From Bacteroidales bacterium (GTDB taxonomy: Bacteria; Bacteroidota; Bacteroidia; Bacteroidales; UBA3824): a stretch of DNA of 64,000 nt. Positions within the stretch are counted from its first letter, which is position 1. Each line of letters begins with the position of its first letter. Below are positions 18,301 to 26,123 of the stretch, piece by piece. A program made the translations under genes and the position numbers. The notes beneath the pieces are model-generated. The model ran no database searches. It saw only the letters and a program-made list of their open reading frames with translations, and had not been told where the DNA came from. The DNA lies in contig JAEERW010000010.1 in assembly GCA_016286055.1 (NCBI GenBank), positions 62,001-126,000 on the forward strand, given 5' to 3'.

Positions 18301-19077
18301 TGTTTTGAAAGTGCCTCAATCCCCGACCAAACAAACACCTATTTCAAAATAGAAATCAATAATCCAAAAAACGACACCATAACTTTCTATGTAAAAACGT
18401 CTTGCGAGGAGTACAACGCTTCTACCGATACGTATTACGACCATCTTGAATTTTCAATCGACGGCGATATTAAACAAAACTGGGCAGGAGTAACCCCATG
18501 GACCGAAGTCAAAATTCCTGTCCCGTCAGGAAACCACATTCTCAAATGGCTCTACTGGAAAGATGGATTGGGAAGCGAAAACGACGACAAGGTGTGGGTA
18601 GATAAAATTATATTTCCGCCGTGCAACTATACCGACCAAAACAGCATTCCAACTATCACAGCAGAACTTCCATCGTGGCTATTTATTACCGACAATGGCG
18701 ACGGAACTGCCAAAATATCAGGCTATTCGCCCAACAACAACTCTGCAAGCGACGTAATAATAAACGCTAACCACAAAAACCAAACCGCCGAGCAAAAATT
18801 GTACATCATCACTGGGGTAGATCCCTACAATAATAAAAGTGATTTTGTGCGTATTTATCCAACACCAGCTACTGAGTATATCAACATTGATATCAAAGGT
18901 CAGCTATCGTACAACACAATACGCATTTTCGACACCAAAGGTCAAAAAGTGTTAGAGCAAGATTTAAAATCAACCAAAACAAAATTGTATTTAACAAATT
19001 TTAAATCAGGAATTTACATATTCGAACTTAAAGGTGATAGCGGCAAAATGCGTAGAAAAATCGCAGTGGTGAAATAA
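15385..19077 (+). CDS. Gingipain-like C25 cysteine protease with T9SS sorting domain
   Basis: Large secreted protein of 1230 residues. A signal peptide ends near KTDAQ (residue 21). A propeptide-like region runs to about 210. The C25 catalytic domain (about 215-590) holds His434 in YYHGHGN and Cys467 in IANCCLTS; the 33-residue spacing equals that of RgpB His211 and Cys244 as I remember it. Beta-rich immunoglobulin-like and jelly-roll segments follow (about 600-1140). The last ~75 residues (from VRIYPTPATEY, then GQKVLEQDL and FKSGIYIFELKG) form a type A T9SS C-terminal sorting domain, which directs passage through the outer membrane and surface attachment. It is convergent with the PorE-like gene. 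Confidence 0.88.
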   Translation: MKLKSLLIITAAIICAKTDAQTIRLLPETGTTEIQQMSASAYVSFRLPYINIAREKTAEGTFNLISSPILSRTFGNGEPMLPSYNKILEFSKSGDYSFVITKTDSTIIDLNKTSYGDKILPAQKPTPNSAKTSSKQLIINNNAYKIDTLKSEIQISVTPIGTMRNNYLVRLDITPFNYNPTKNILVIYHSIDIKVYNKKSLTKSSQGEIIKSKSNTYLIISHPQFEQSISKFAAWKTMQGYNVKIAYANQDFSNTNNDIKNYIKNFYKNPPEGYAAPQYVLFAADETIIPSWEGKQVFQDIVMDKSQQSDLYYCEFTDDILPEIMYGRISATNNTSMGNIVDKIIKYEKTDYTDFNFLNRMAFISGVDVDNAPYFSNTALKYIYNNYANPNGNTSLLYPYNESYGIMPCNNSGAAQSIINQLNTGVGLVYYHGHGNPSSWDNPFITYDDINTLTENTFAGFWIANCCLTSKFHASNNFAEAAIRKKDGGAAGYIGAANETIWEYDYMWLIGKSAVNNISDNYKDSKSGVADALYHTKTNEQDIDNQYITAAQILNRGNLAVTESGCISYKYYWEVFNLMGDPSMVVHYKTPTPNNVEYYPQNLVIGNKMLTIETVPYALCALSQNGKLIASEYADKDGTAMLNFNAASISEGEATLVITAQNKITYIEQIPISNAANAIVGLSACRFSRYPKFNDSTYISLDIKNLAQTLIDDNNATNIDIEITSDNPSITIKKEMEPCALLAPQETLTLENAFKIYFAKDYPQEKNAKFKLIITYNNNKEQRFIIGNIDVLTPKLDCKYKCINDQGIALTINSPSSDTIQLSFDQLFEYTVTTTPAANINNILEAGEKAELTFTITNTGKISIDSIAAILKCNHKGINISNKNIYIKHLGANVSADITYKISLNIKNTKTENINFTLTLNYDNYTSEYAHQVTANAQIEDFEHNGETPSTLSINSRRPWIISTDNPYSGNYCFESASIPDQTNTYFKIEINNPKNDTITFYVKTSCEEYNASTDTYYDHLEFSIDGDIKQNWAGVTPWTEVKIPVPSGNHILKWLYWKDGLGSENDDKVWVDKIIFPPCNYTDQNSIPTITAELPSWLFITDNGDGTAKISGYSPNNNSASDVIINANHKNQTAEQKLYIITGVDPYNNKSDFVRIYPTPATEYINIDIKGQLSYNTIRIFDTKGQKVLEQDLKSTKTKLYLTNFKSGIYIFELKGDSGKMRRKIAVVK

Positions 19078-21039
19078 CTATTCATACAAAACGAACTCCA
19101 CCCTACGGTTGAGAGCTCGTCCCTCCGAAGTGGTGTTAGGCGCCAAGGGTGTGGTTTTACCAAACGCACGGTAAGTGAGTCTTTTTGGGTCAATGCCAAC
19201 CATTACAAGATAGTTGTAAACAGTGCGGCAACGTTTTTCGCTAAGAACCATATTAAACTCGTTGTTGCCAACGGCATCGGTATGACCGCCAAGTTCAATT
19301 TTATACTGCGGATATTCAGCAAAGAAGAGAGCCAACTGTCGAAGCACCGCCTCGCTCGATGGTGAAAGTTTAGCGGAATTAAACTCAAAATTCACATTTT
19401 CCAAAACCACAGGTATGCCAGTTTGGATCTTGTCGATGCGGATATCCTTGTATGTTGGCGGAACATACTCAACCGAATCGGGCGTTATCACCTGCATATT
19501 GTAAAAAAAGCCTTTTTTCTTGATAGTGAGCAAATACTCCTCGTCGTCGTTAACTTGGGTGGATACTGCATACTCACCGTTCTTTTTGGTTTCGTCGTGG
19601 GCGGTCTCAAAAGTTTTAAGACCCGTAAGATCTATGCTTACATTAGGCACTGGTTCACCATTCTCATTGGTAATTTTACCTTTAATAAGGAGCACTTGGT
19701 TAGGACTTGCCTCAGGAGGAAGGTCAGAACAATAGATATCCCAACCGCCTTTTCCACTAAGCATTTTCGACGAAAAATATATTCTCTTACCATCGGCACT
19801 CACCACGTATGCCACCTCGTCGCCCTCGGTGTTAATAGGAAAACCAATATTCTTTGGTTTTGAAAAACGTGACATATCGTCTAAACGGCTTACAAAAATA
19901 TCAAAACCACCAAGACCGCCGTGTCCGTTGGATGCGAAATAGAGGGTCTTGTTATCGGAATGGATAAAAGGCGTTTTTTCATCGAACTCAGTGTTGATAC
20001 TAGGACCAAGATTTAGAGGCGAACTCCAAAGCGAGTCGGATGCGTGACGAACAATCTTATAAATATCATACCCTCCGTAACCTCCGGGACGGTTGCTCGA
20101 AAAATAAATGGTATTGCCCGTGGCGTCAACAGTTGGCTGACCGTCGAACAAATCGGTGTTAACAGTGTTGGGCAGTTTGATCAAAGGCTGCCAAATACCA
20201 TTTTCGTTGGCTGAATAATAAATGTCGCAATCCTCATGGTCACAAATAGTTATGTACAAAATACGATTATCAACAGTGAAACACGCACCACCTTGCAATT
20301 TGCCTTGGTTAAACGGAGCTGGAAGAGGTTCGCCCACAGTGTACAAATCTGCAACAGTATCGTTGGTGTGTATCTTGGTGCTGAGCACAATCTGTTCCGA
20401 AAAATCGCCATTTCGCTTCACATGGCGGCGAGTAAAGAGGAACAATTCGCCATCGGGAGAAATCATCGGCAAATATTCGTCGTCAGAGGTGCAAATATTC
20501 TGAAGCTCACGAGGATTAAACTTTACAGGGTGACTTATAATGTCGTAATACTCGTTGATCATATCCAACCGCTTTTGAGCCTTGGCACGGCACGACGGTG
20601 CTGAATTGTCGTTGTCCAAAAAATTGTTGAAAAGGCGTTCTGCCTGGTCGAACTTTCTATCAAGATAATAACATTCGCCCAAATAAAACGAAGCACGGCA
20701 GCTATCGTAAGTGGGGCAAAACTCAAACGACAGCGAAAGATGGTGCTGAGCCAACTTAGAAAACTGCAAAGCCATATCGGTTTGAAATCTAAGTTGTGCA
20801 TCTACCTGTTTTTTAAGGTAATACTCACCCAAAATCAGTGTGGCAGGATAATACTTAGGATAATCAATTGTAATATCTGTAAGGTACTTTATACCAATAT
20901 CCTGATTGTTTCTTAAAAGAAAAACTGCATCGTCATATTTCTGTTCGAGACCCTTCACTTTGGGCAAAGAACACGGTTTCTGCGCCAAACACGCAGAACA
21001 AACTAGTGCGGCAAATATGATGGTGAATATGCGTTTCAT
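19078..21039 (-). CDS. porE: PorE-like T9SS protein: TPR, PD40 propeller, carboxypeptidase-regulatory and OmpA domains
   Basis: A 653-residue envelope protein starting with a signal peptide; the SAC before LAQK resembles a lipobox with an unusual -3 residue. TPR-like helices span about 30-170. PD40/WD40-like blades span about 190-460, shown by repeated FSSNRPGGYGGYDIY, FASNGHGGLGGFDIF and FSSKMLSGKGGWDIY. A carboxypeptidase-regulatory-like fold spans about 465-540. The OmpA peptidoglycan-binding domain is about 545-653 (VNFEFNSAKL, LGGHTDAVGNN, LNRRVEF). This order is that of PorE in Porphyromonas gingivalis, which anchors the T9SS to the wall. The neighbouring C25 protease is a likely T9SS cargo. 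A 12-bp hairpin ends 9 bases before the ATG. Confidence 0.82.
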   Translation of the reverse strand: MKRIFTIIFAALVCSACLAQKPCSLPKVKGLEQKYDDAVFLLRNNQDIGIKYLTDITIDYPKYYPATLILGEYYLKKQVDAQLRFQTDMALQFSKLAQHHLSLSFEFCPTYDSCRASFYLGECYYLDRKFDQAERLFNNFLDNDNSAPSCRAKAQKRLDMINEYYDIISHPVKFNPRELQNICTSDDEYLPMISPDGELFLFTRRHVKRNGDFSEQIVLSTKIHTNDTVADLYTVGEPLPAPFNQGKLQGGACFTVDNRILYITICDHEDCDIYYSANENGIWQPLIKLPNTVNTDLFDGQPTVDATGNTIYFSSNRPGGYGGYDIYKIVRHASDSLWSSPLNLGPSINTEFDEKTPFIHSDNKTLYFASNGHGGLGGFDIFVSRLDDMSRFSKPKNIGFPINTEGDEVAYVVSADGKRIYFSSKMLSGKGGWDIYCSDLPPEASPNQVLLIKGKITNENGEPVPNVSIDLTGLKTFETAHDETKKNGEYAVSTQVNDDEEYLLTIKKKGFFYNMQVITPDSVEYVPPTYKDIRIDKIQTGIPVVLENVNFEFNSAKLSPSSEAVLRQLALFFAEYPQYKIELGGHTDAVGNNEFNMVLSEKRCRTVYNYLVMVGIDPKRLTYRAFGKTTPLAPNTTSEGRALNRRVEFVLYE

Positions 21040-21041
21040 AA

Positions 21042-21099
21042 ATAAAAAGGCATTTTTGTTATTCTACGTATATAACGCAAAAAATGAAACAAAAATGCC
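21042..21099 (-). terminator. Long hairpin between the asmA-like gene and porE
   Basis: GGCATTTTTGTT (21049-21060) and AACAAAAATGCC (21088-21099) form a 12-bp perfect inverted repeat with a 27-base loop, followed on the minus strand by T5. It terminates the asmA-like transcript. Its 3' arm ends only about 9 bases before the porE ATG, so it must also affect the porE leader. Confidence 0.65.
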
Positions 21100-21109
21100 C
21101 TAAAAAAAA

Positions 21110-23965
21110 TTATTTAATACTTTCCGCCTTAGCCATAGCCTCCTTGTTGATTTTATCGGCTTGCTGTTCAGCGGTAGTAACTATCTTGTCGCCTTGTGAC
21201 TTGGCAGTGCTTACCACTTTGTCGGCTTTGGCATAAGCCTCATTGAGAGTTTTGTCGGCTTGAGCCTGAGCTTTCTTTATAGCCTCGTCGGCAGCACGTT
21301 TGGCAGCTGCTTTGGCTACAGGATTGGTGGCTTTGGCAATAAGGTCGTCGGCCTGTTTGGTGGCTTCGGCTACTACCTTGTCGGAAGCGGCTTTAGCCTC
21401 CGCTTTTAATTTGTCGCAAGTTTTTTGTGCGGTAGCAATCAGAGTATCGCGGGTGTGTTTAGCCACAGCTATCACCTCGTCGGCTTTCTTTTTGGCTTCG
21501 GCTATGTATTTCTTTGCATTTTCAGATAGTTCTGCCTTAACCTCTTGAATTTTTTCCTTAACCACCTCTTTGATAACATCGGTAGCCGAAGTGTGGAAAC
21601 CTACAAGTTTGGGATTCGTAACAGTACCACCTATTGTTGCTATTACTTTAATCATACCGCTACGGTCTCCACCTGCAACTTTACCAAGAAGTTCGTTTGC
21701 CATAGACTCCACAAGCGTGAGCCCAAAATCAAAATTGAGCGATTGGTCGAGACCAAGTTTGCCTCCAAATGTAGCATCTTGATCGTTCATCTTAAAGGCT
21801 GTGGTGTCGATAATTACATTACCATCTTCTATTACAAAACCCACATTGATATTTTTCATAGCAGGATTCATAAGCTTGTTGTTCTTGGTAGCAGTACCAA
21901 TCATCTTGAAAATTTCAGCATCTTTGATAGCAACTTGCTGAGTAACAAGGCGTCCATCACCGTTGATGGTTTTCAAATCAGGATTCAAGAAACGGTCGGT
22001 AAAACCGTTAAAGTTAACCTTTGCGGTAACCTTTCCCTGACATTTAGTAGCAATAGGCGCAAGATGCTCAATAGTATTAAAGGTTGTAGCTGTTGTTTGT
22101 ATATCTACCTGACTTAAATCAAGTTGTAAATCCAAACCAGGGCGATTGATATCAGAAGCATCGTAAACACCAGAGGCAAAAACTTTTCCGCCTAAGGTAT
22201 TGAGTTTTAAATCATTGAGAAAAGCAGCGCCATTGCGCAAACCAATTGTACCAGTTAATGTATTTATAACCAGACTATCATAAAGGATTTTACCAATATT
22301 AGAATTGAGGGTAAAATTAATATTAGAAGGAATCTCAGGAGCCTCAATAGCAGAAGTATCAGTAACACCGTCGGATGCTACCACCGAATGGTCGTATGAA
22401 TAAATGTCGTTAACATCTATCAAGTTGCTTTTGAAATTAAAATCAGCCTTTAATGTACTATCGGCGAAAACATAATGGAAAATATTGTCAATCTTGCCGT
22501 TGAGATTAAAATCGCTCTTACCCATAGTCATATTAAAGTATTCAAGGTCGGCTTTCTTGGGTGAGATTATAAGGTGCGCATTGCTGATATCGATAGGTGG
22601 AAGATCAGTTAAAACTGTGCGGAAATTATTTACATTTATATCTCCCTTGGCGTTAAACTTATCGTAGGCACCGTCGTCGAGATACGAGAGTTTGCCGTCG
22701 AAACTAAGAATTGCCTTAACCAATCCTTTAAGAGTCATATCCTCCAAAGGCACAACGTCAGCAACAGACTCTAATTGCAACGAAGCGTTTATGTCGCCAG
22801 CCAAATCAATGTCCTTAGCAGAAGTCTGAACCAAAAAACGAGCATCGATAGGATTATCGGCAATATTCAAATGAACTTTCTTAGCGTCAATATTAATGCT
22901 GTCTAAATTGCCAGGACATTTAACCTTCACATCAATATTAATATTTTCTACCGATTTAGGCAAGTCGGGATACTGGAAACGAGCATTATCAACCAAAAGG
23001 TTTACCCAAAATTCTGGGAAAGAAACAGCGTTGAAATTACCCTTGGCACCACCGTCGAACGAGAAATTGCCAGAGGTTTTAACTCCTTCCAAATCTTTGG
23101 CATAATCGGCAGGAATCATACTCAAAACGCTTCTAAAATCGGTGTTGTCGGCGCCAAACTTCAAATCCATAGATACATTAGTGTCGGGAACAGCTATCCA
23201 GCCATCGAGTTTAAGCGCAAGTTCGTTAATCTTAAAAACATTCTCTTTAAATGCAAATTTCATCTGCTCCATATCAGCGTCGAGATTGCTCTTTACGTCT
23301 ACCACAGCATCGTTGATGTAGATAATTGGACCCATCCTAACGTTGAGTTTTGCAATATCCATAAGCATCGAAAGTATAGACTCTTTGTCACTTAAATCGC
23401 CAGTGAGTTTAAAGTTGAGAGTATCGATAAGTGCGTGAACATCGGTTATACTGTCGGTATAAACCACTCGCATATTGTTGATTTCAAGTTTTTTAAGAGC
23501 AAGTTTAAACGACGAAGCCGGCAGTGTATCAATTACCTCCTCCTCAATGTCGGTAGAGTCGGTTTTGGCAATATCGTAGTTAGGCTTGCCATTTTTAAGC
23601 ACAATGATATTAAACTTTGGATTGTCTAACACCACAGATTTCACCTTAATTTTGGCGCCGAAAAGCGACATAAGGTTCACTGTGGTTTCAAGCTTGTCGA
23701 ATTGAGCCAAAGTGTCGTTTTGAAACTCCTCCACACCTTTTAAATATACATCTTCAACACGTATGGTGGCATCGGGAAAATGCTTAAACAAATTAAGGTC
23801 TAAGTCCTTAACATACAACTCAGCGTTGATGTAATCTTTGGCTAACTGGCATCCATAATTTAAAAGCTTATCCGGAAAAAACATCGGAATAATAATCATA
23901 AGTGCCAATATCACAACCAATAAGACAATTAATATCTTTGCGATGGTTTTGAAAATTTTTTTCAT
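21110..23965 (-). CDS. AsmA-family envelope protein with 11-residue helical repeats at the C-terminus
   Basis: A 951-residue protein with a single N-terminal membrane anchor (about 10-30, ILIVLLVVILALMIIIPMF) and a long AsmA-type body of repeating beta strands. In the AsmA/YhdP/TamB group such bodies form periplasm-spanning grooves that move phospholipids to the outer membrane. The C-terminal AsmA motif region (VTAKVNFNGF through LVESMANELLGK) is near residues 640-780. The last ~128 residues are Ala/Lys-rich and made of 11-residue units (A-x-x-x-A-D-K-hydrophobic pattern), predicting a long amphipathic helix. The start at 23965 is set by AGGAGG at 23973-23978; an upstream in-frame codon at 23998 lacks such a site. 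Confidence 0.85.
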   Translation of the reverse strand: MKKIFKTIAKILIVLLVVILALMIIIPMFFPDKLLNYGCQLAKDYINAELYVKDLDLNLFKHFPDATIRVEDVYLKGVEEFQNDTLAQFDKLETTVNLMSLFGAKIKVKSVVLDNPKFNIIVLKNGKPNYDIAKTDSTDIEEEVIDTLPASSFKLALKKLEINNMRVVYTDSITDVHALIDTLNFKLTGDLSDKESILSMLMDIAKLNVRMGPIIYINDAVVDVKSNLDADMEQMKFAFKENVFKINELALKLDGWIAVPDTNVSMDLKFGADNTDFRSVLSMIPADYAKDLEGVKTSGNFSFDGGAKGNFNAVSFPEFWVNLLVDNARFQYPDLPKSVENINIDVKVKCPGNLDSINIDAKKVHLNIADNPIDARFLVQTSAKDIDLAGDINASLQLESVADVVPLEDMTLKGLVKAILSFDGKLSYLDDGAYDKFNAKGDINVNNFRTVLTDLPPIDISNAHLIISPKKADLEYFNMTMGKSDFNLNGKIDNIFHYVFADSTLKADFNFKSNLIDVNDIYSYDHSVVASDGVTDTSAIEAPEIPSNINFTLNSNIGKILYDSLVINTLTGTIGLRNGAAFLNDLKLNTLGGKVFASGVYDASDINRPGLDLQLDLSQVDIQTTATTFNTIEHLAPIATKCQGKVTAKVNFNGFTDRFLNPDLKTINGDGRLVTQQVAIKDAEIFKMIGTATKNNKLMNPAMKNINVGFVIEDGNVIIDTTAFKMNDQDATFGGKLGLDQSLNFDFGLTLVESMANELLGKVAGGDRSGMIKVIATIGGTVTNPKLVGFHTSATDVIKEVVKEKIQEVKAELSENAKKYIAEAKKKADEVIAVAKHTRDTLIATAQKTCDKLKAEAKAASDKVVAEATKQADDLIAKATNPVAKAAAKRAADEAIKKAQAQADKTLNEAYAKADKVVSTAKSQGDKIVTTAEQQADKINKEAMAKAESIK

Positions 23966-23970
23966 TATAA

Positions 23971-23978
23971 TTCCTCCT
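23971..23978 (-). promoter_or_regulatory. Strong Shine-Dalgarno of the asmA-like gene
   Basis: Minus-strand AGGAGGAA ends 5 bases before the ATG at 23965. Consensus Shine-Dalgarno sites are uncommon in Bacteroidota, so this one both fixes the start and suggests unusually direct 16S pairing. Confidence 0.75.
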
Positions 23979-24061
23979 AAATAATTTTTTACAACCACAA
24001 AACTAACAATAATAATTGAAATTGAACAAACAAAAAAGCGTATATATTCATTTATTTTTTA

Positions 24062-24069
24062 TAAATTTG
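24062..24069 (+). promoter_or_regulatory. Putative -7 box of the WbqC-like gene
   Basis: TAAATTTG followed by CA, 20 bases before the ATG at 24089. No clear -33 element. Confidence 0.4.
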
Positions 24070-24088
24070 CAACAACAAATGTAAAATT

Positions 24089-24715
24089 ATGACGAAAATT
24101 CTATTAAGTACAGCATATTTACCTAATATTCAATACGTTAGAGCATTAATACAAAACAAAACGGTTGTTGTAGAACAATACGAAAACTTTATAAAACAGA
24201 GTTTTCGAAATCGCTGTACAATACTTGCGTCGAACGGAGCTATGGATTTGAGTATTCCTATCGAAAAAGGCTGCTCAAAACACCTTATTCGCGACACAAA
24301 AATAAGCTACAGCCAACATTGGCAGTCGCAGCATTGGCACGCTATTGTGTCGGCTTACAACTCTTCGCCATATTTCGAATACTTCAGAGACGATTTGGAA
24401 GCTTTCTTCCACAAAAAATATGTGTTTCTTTGGGACTTTAACACAGAGATTAACGCTCAGATTTTTAACATCTTAAACATAAAGACAAAAATCTCACTCT
24501 CTGATGACTACATTCACGAAGGAAATGCCGAATATACCGACCTCCGCAACGAAATCCACCCCAAAAAAACTCAGAATCCCAAACATAATTATTACGACGA
24601 AACACCTTATCCTCAGGTGTTTGACTCTGTTTTCGGTTTTACCCCAAACCTTAGCGTAATAGATATGCTATTTAATATAGGCTCCGATGCCGAAAAACTT
24701 TTAAAATCAGTGTAA
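24089..24715 (+). CDS. WbqC-like family protein
   Basis: A 208-residue soluble protein. The opening LLSTAYLPNIQYVRALIQ, the central FRNRCTILASNGAMDLSIPIEKG (about 47-69), KISYSQHWQSQHWHAIVSAYNSSPYFEYF (about 80-110) and the late PYPQVFDSVFGF are the conserved stretches of the WbqC-like family. Its namesake lies in an O-antigen locus and the family is proposed to act in polysaccharide or sugar-nucleotide chemistry, but the reaction is not established to my knowledge. The following membrane protein gene starts 1 base after its stop, so the two are coupled. Confidence 0.8.
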   Translation: MTKILLSTAYLPNIQYVRALIQNKTVVVEQYENFIKQSFRNRCTILASNGAMDLSIPIEKGCSKHLIRDTKISYSQHWQSQHWHAIVSAYNSSPYFEYFRDDLEAFFHKKYVFLWDFNTEINAQIFNILNIKTKISLSDDYIHEGNAEYTDLRNEIHPKKTQNPKHNYYDETPYPQVFDSVFGFTPNLSVIDMLFNIGSDAEKLLKSV

Positions 24716-24716
24716 A

Positions 24717-26066
24717 ATGCAGAAACTAAAAAACTTAGAATTTTACATTCCTCTCATAATAGGTGTATATCTGCTTTTTGCATTCAGGTTTAACATATAC
24801 GTTATGCCATTATCGTATAGCGAAACAGAATTTCTTAGCCAAATGATATTCTCCAACAACAGCCAGCTGGAACTTTTCGCCAACAATGTTCCTAATGTTC
24901 CCGCTTTGGTTTATTATCTGATTTTTAGTATTTTTGGAGAAAACATAACTACTATAAGAATTACCGCTACCCTATTTGCTTTTTTGGGATTATTTGTGGT
25001 GCTTAAATTTGGCAACTTCTTTTTTGGCAAACAAGCCGGCATTTTTGCTGCCACTATGCTGATTATTCAAAATATTTTTCTGGCCCAATTTGCCACCGTG
25101 CAGCCCGAAATAATAAACACCATATTACTTCTCGCTGCGCTATACTGCTTTTTGCGCGAAAAATACCGAACTATGTGCATTTGGCTTGTTTTGGCTGTAA
25201 ACATCAATATCTCTGGAATTTTGGCAATATTTTTCCTCCTTGTTGCTTTCCTGATAAAAAGAAACGTGGAAAACAAATCCCAATCGCTCATTTTCTTTTT
25301 GATTCCCATTGCTGTAACAGCAACAGTAGAGGCTATCAATATGGTGATGTTTGGCGAACTTTCGGTATTAAAGAATTTTTCAATCACAAATTATGCAGAG
25401 GATATTACTGACAGACTGATTTTTACATTTGTATCACAGCAACGTTTAACATTGACATTGATATTCATCATTTCAATTATTACAGCAGCAATTCAGCGGC
25501 AAATTGAGGGTTTCGAAGTTAAAAACTATATCTATATCGGATTGTTTATGTTGCTTATAGTAGCCACCGAAACTACCTCTCACAGCGATTATTGCACATT
25601 GCTGGTATCGGTTGCACTGTTGGCTGTAATCACTGGTGCGTCGTTCTCGTCGATCAATATTTTTTATACTTATAAATATATAATAATCAGCGCATTGATA
25701 GTGTTGTTTGCCGTTTTTGCAGCCCGCAGCAAAAACACATCGTGCGAGTATATTTCGCACACCAATCAAACCGAAACCGATATTAAAGCAATCAATTATC
25801 TCAACGAAACAGTTTCTTCCACCGACAGCATTATGTGCAGCAAAACATTTTATAAATTACTCACCAACAAATATTTAGGATACATAACAAAACCATTCAC
25901 CAATATCGACACTATCTACTCTCCTACCAAATACAGCTTTTTAATAAAAGGTACAGACGCAAACTGCAAAAACCTTAACGCCACTCTCTTGGAAGGAAAC
26001 AGCACCCTTGAAAAAACCTTTACCAAAAAGGATGCAGAAACCGATATCTATAGCGTAAAGCAATAA
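24717..26066 (+). CDS. Multi-pass membrane protein, probable GT-C (family 39-like) glycosyltransferase
   Basis: A 449-residue protein with about ten hydrophobic segments. The N-terminal layout (TM1 about 9-27, then a periplasmic loop with SYSETEF, then helical segments starting at VPALVYYLIFSIFGEN) resembles GT-C enzymes such as ArnT/PMT, where an acidic pair follows TM1; here the acidic residues would be Glu in SETE. The C-terminal ~110 residues are soluble and probably periplasmic. Substrate unknown; lipid-linked sugar is the family norm. Partner of the WbqC-like gene by tight spacing. Confidence 0.65.
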   Translation: MQKLKNLEFYIPLIIGVYLLFAFRFNIYVMPLSYSETEFLSQMIFSNNSQLELFANNVPNVPALVYYLIFSIFGENITTIRITATLFAFLGLFVVLKFGNFFFGKQAGIFAATMLIIQNIFLAQFATVQPEIINTILLLAALYCFLREKYRTMCIWLVLAVNINISGILAIFFLLVAFLIKRNVENKSQSLIFFLIPIAVTATVEAINMVMFGELSVLKNFSITNYAEDITDRLIFTFVSQQRLTLTLIFIISIITAAIQRQIEGFEVKNYIYIGLFMLLIVATETTSHSDYCTLLVSVALLAVITGASFSSINIFYTYKYIIISALIVLFAVFAARSKNTSCEYISHTNQTETDIKAINYLNETVSSTDSIMCSKTFYKLLTNKYLGYITKPFTNIDTIYSPTKYSFLIKGTDANCKNLNATLLEGNSTLEKTFTKKDAETDIYSVKQ

Positions 26067-26091
26067 AAAAGCCTCTCATTAAGAGAGGCTT
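26064..26091 (-). terminator. Terminator of the glycogen synthase gene
   Basis: Stem of AAGCCTCTC and GAGAGGCTT with a 5-base loop. The run of A on the left (26064-26070) is a T-run for the minus strand, so it serves the gene ending at 26124. For the convergent plus-strand gene it is a hairpin without a full T-run. Confidence 0.7.
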
Positions 26092-26123
26092 CAAACATTA
26101 ACTATCTAAAATAACCCAAAATA

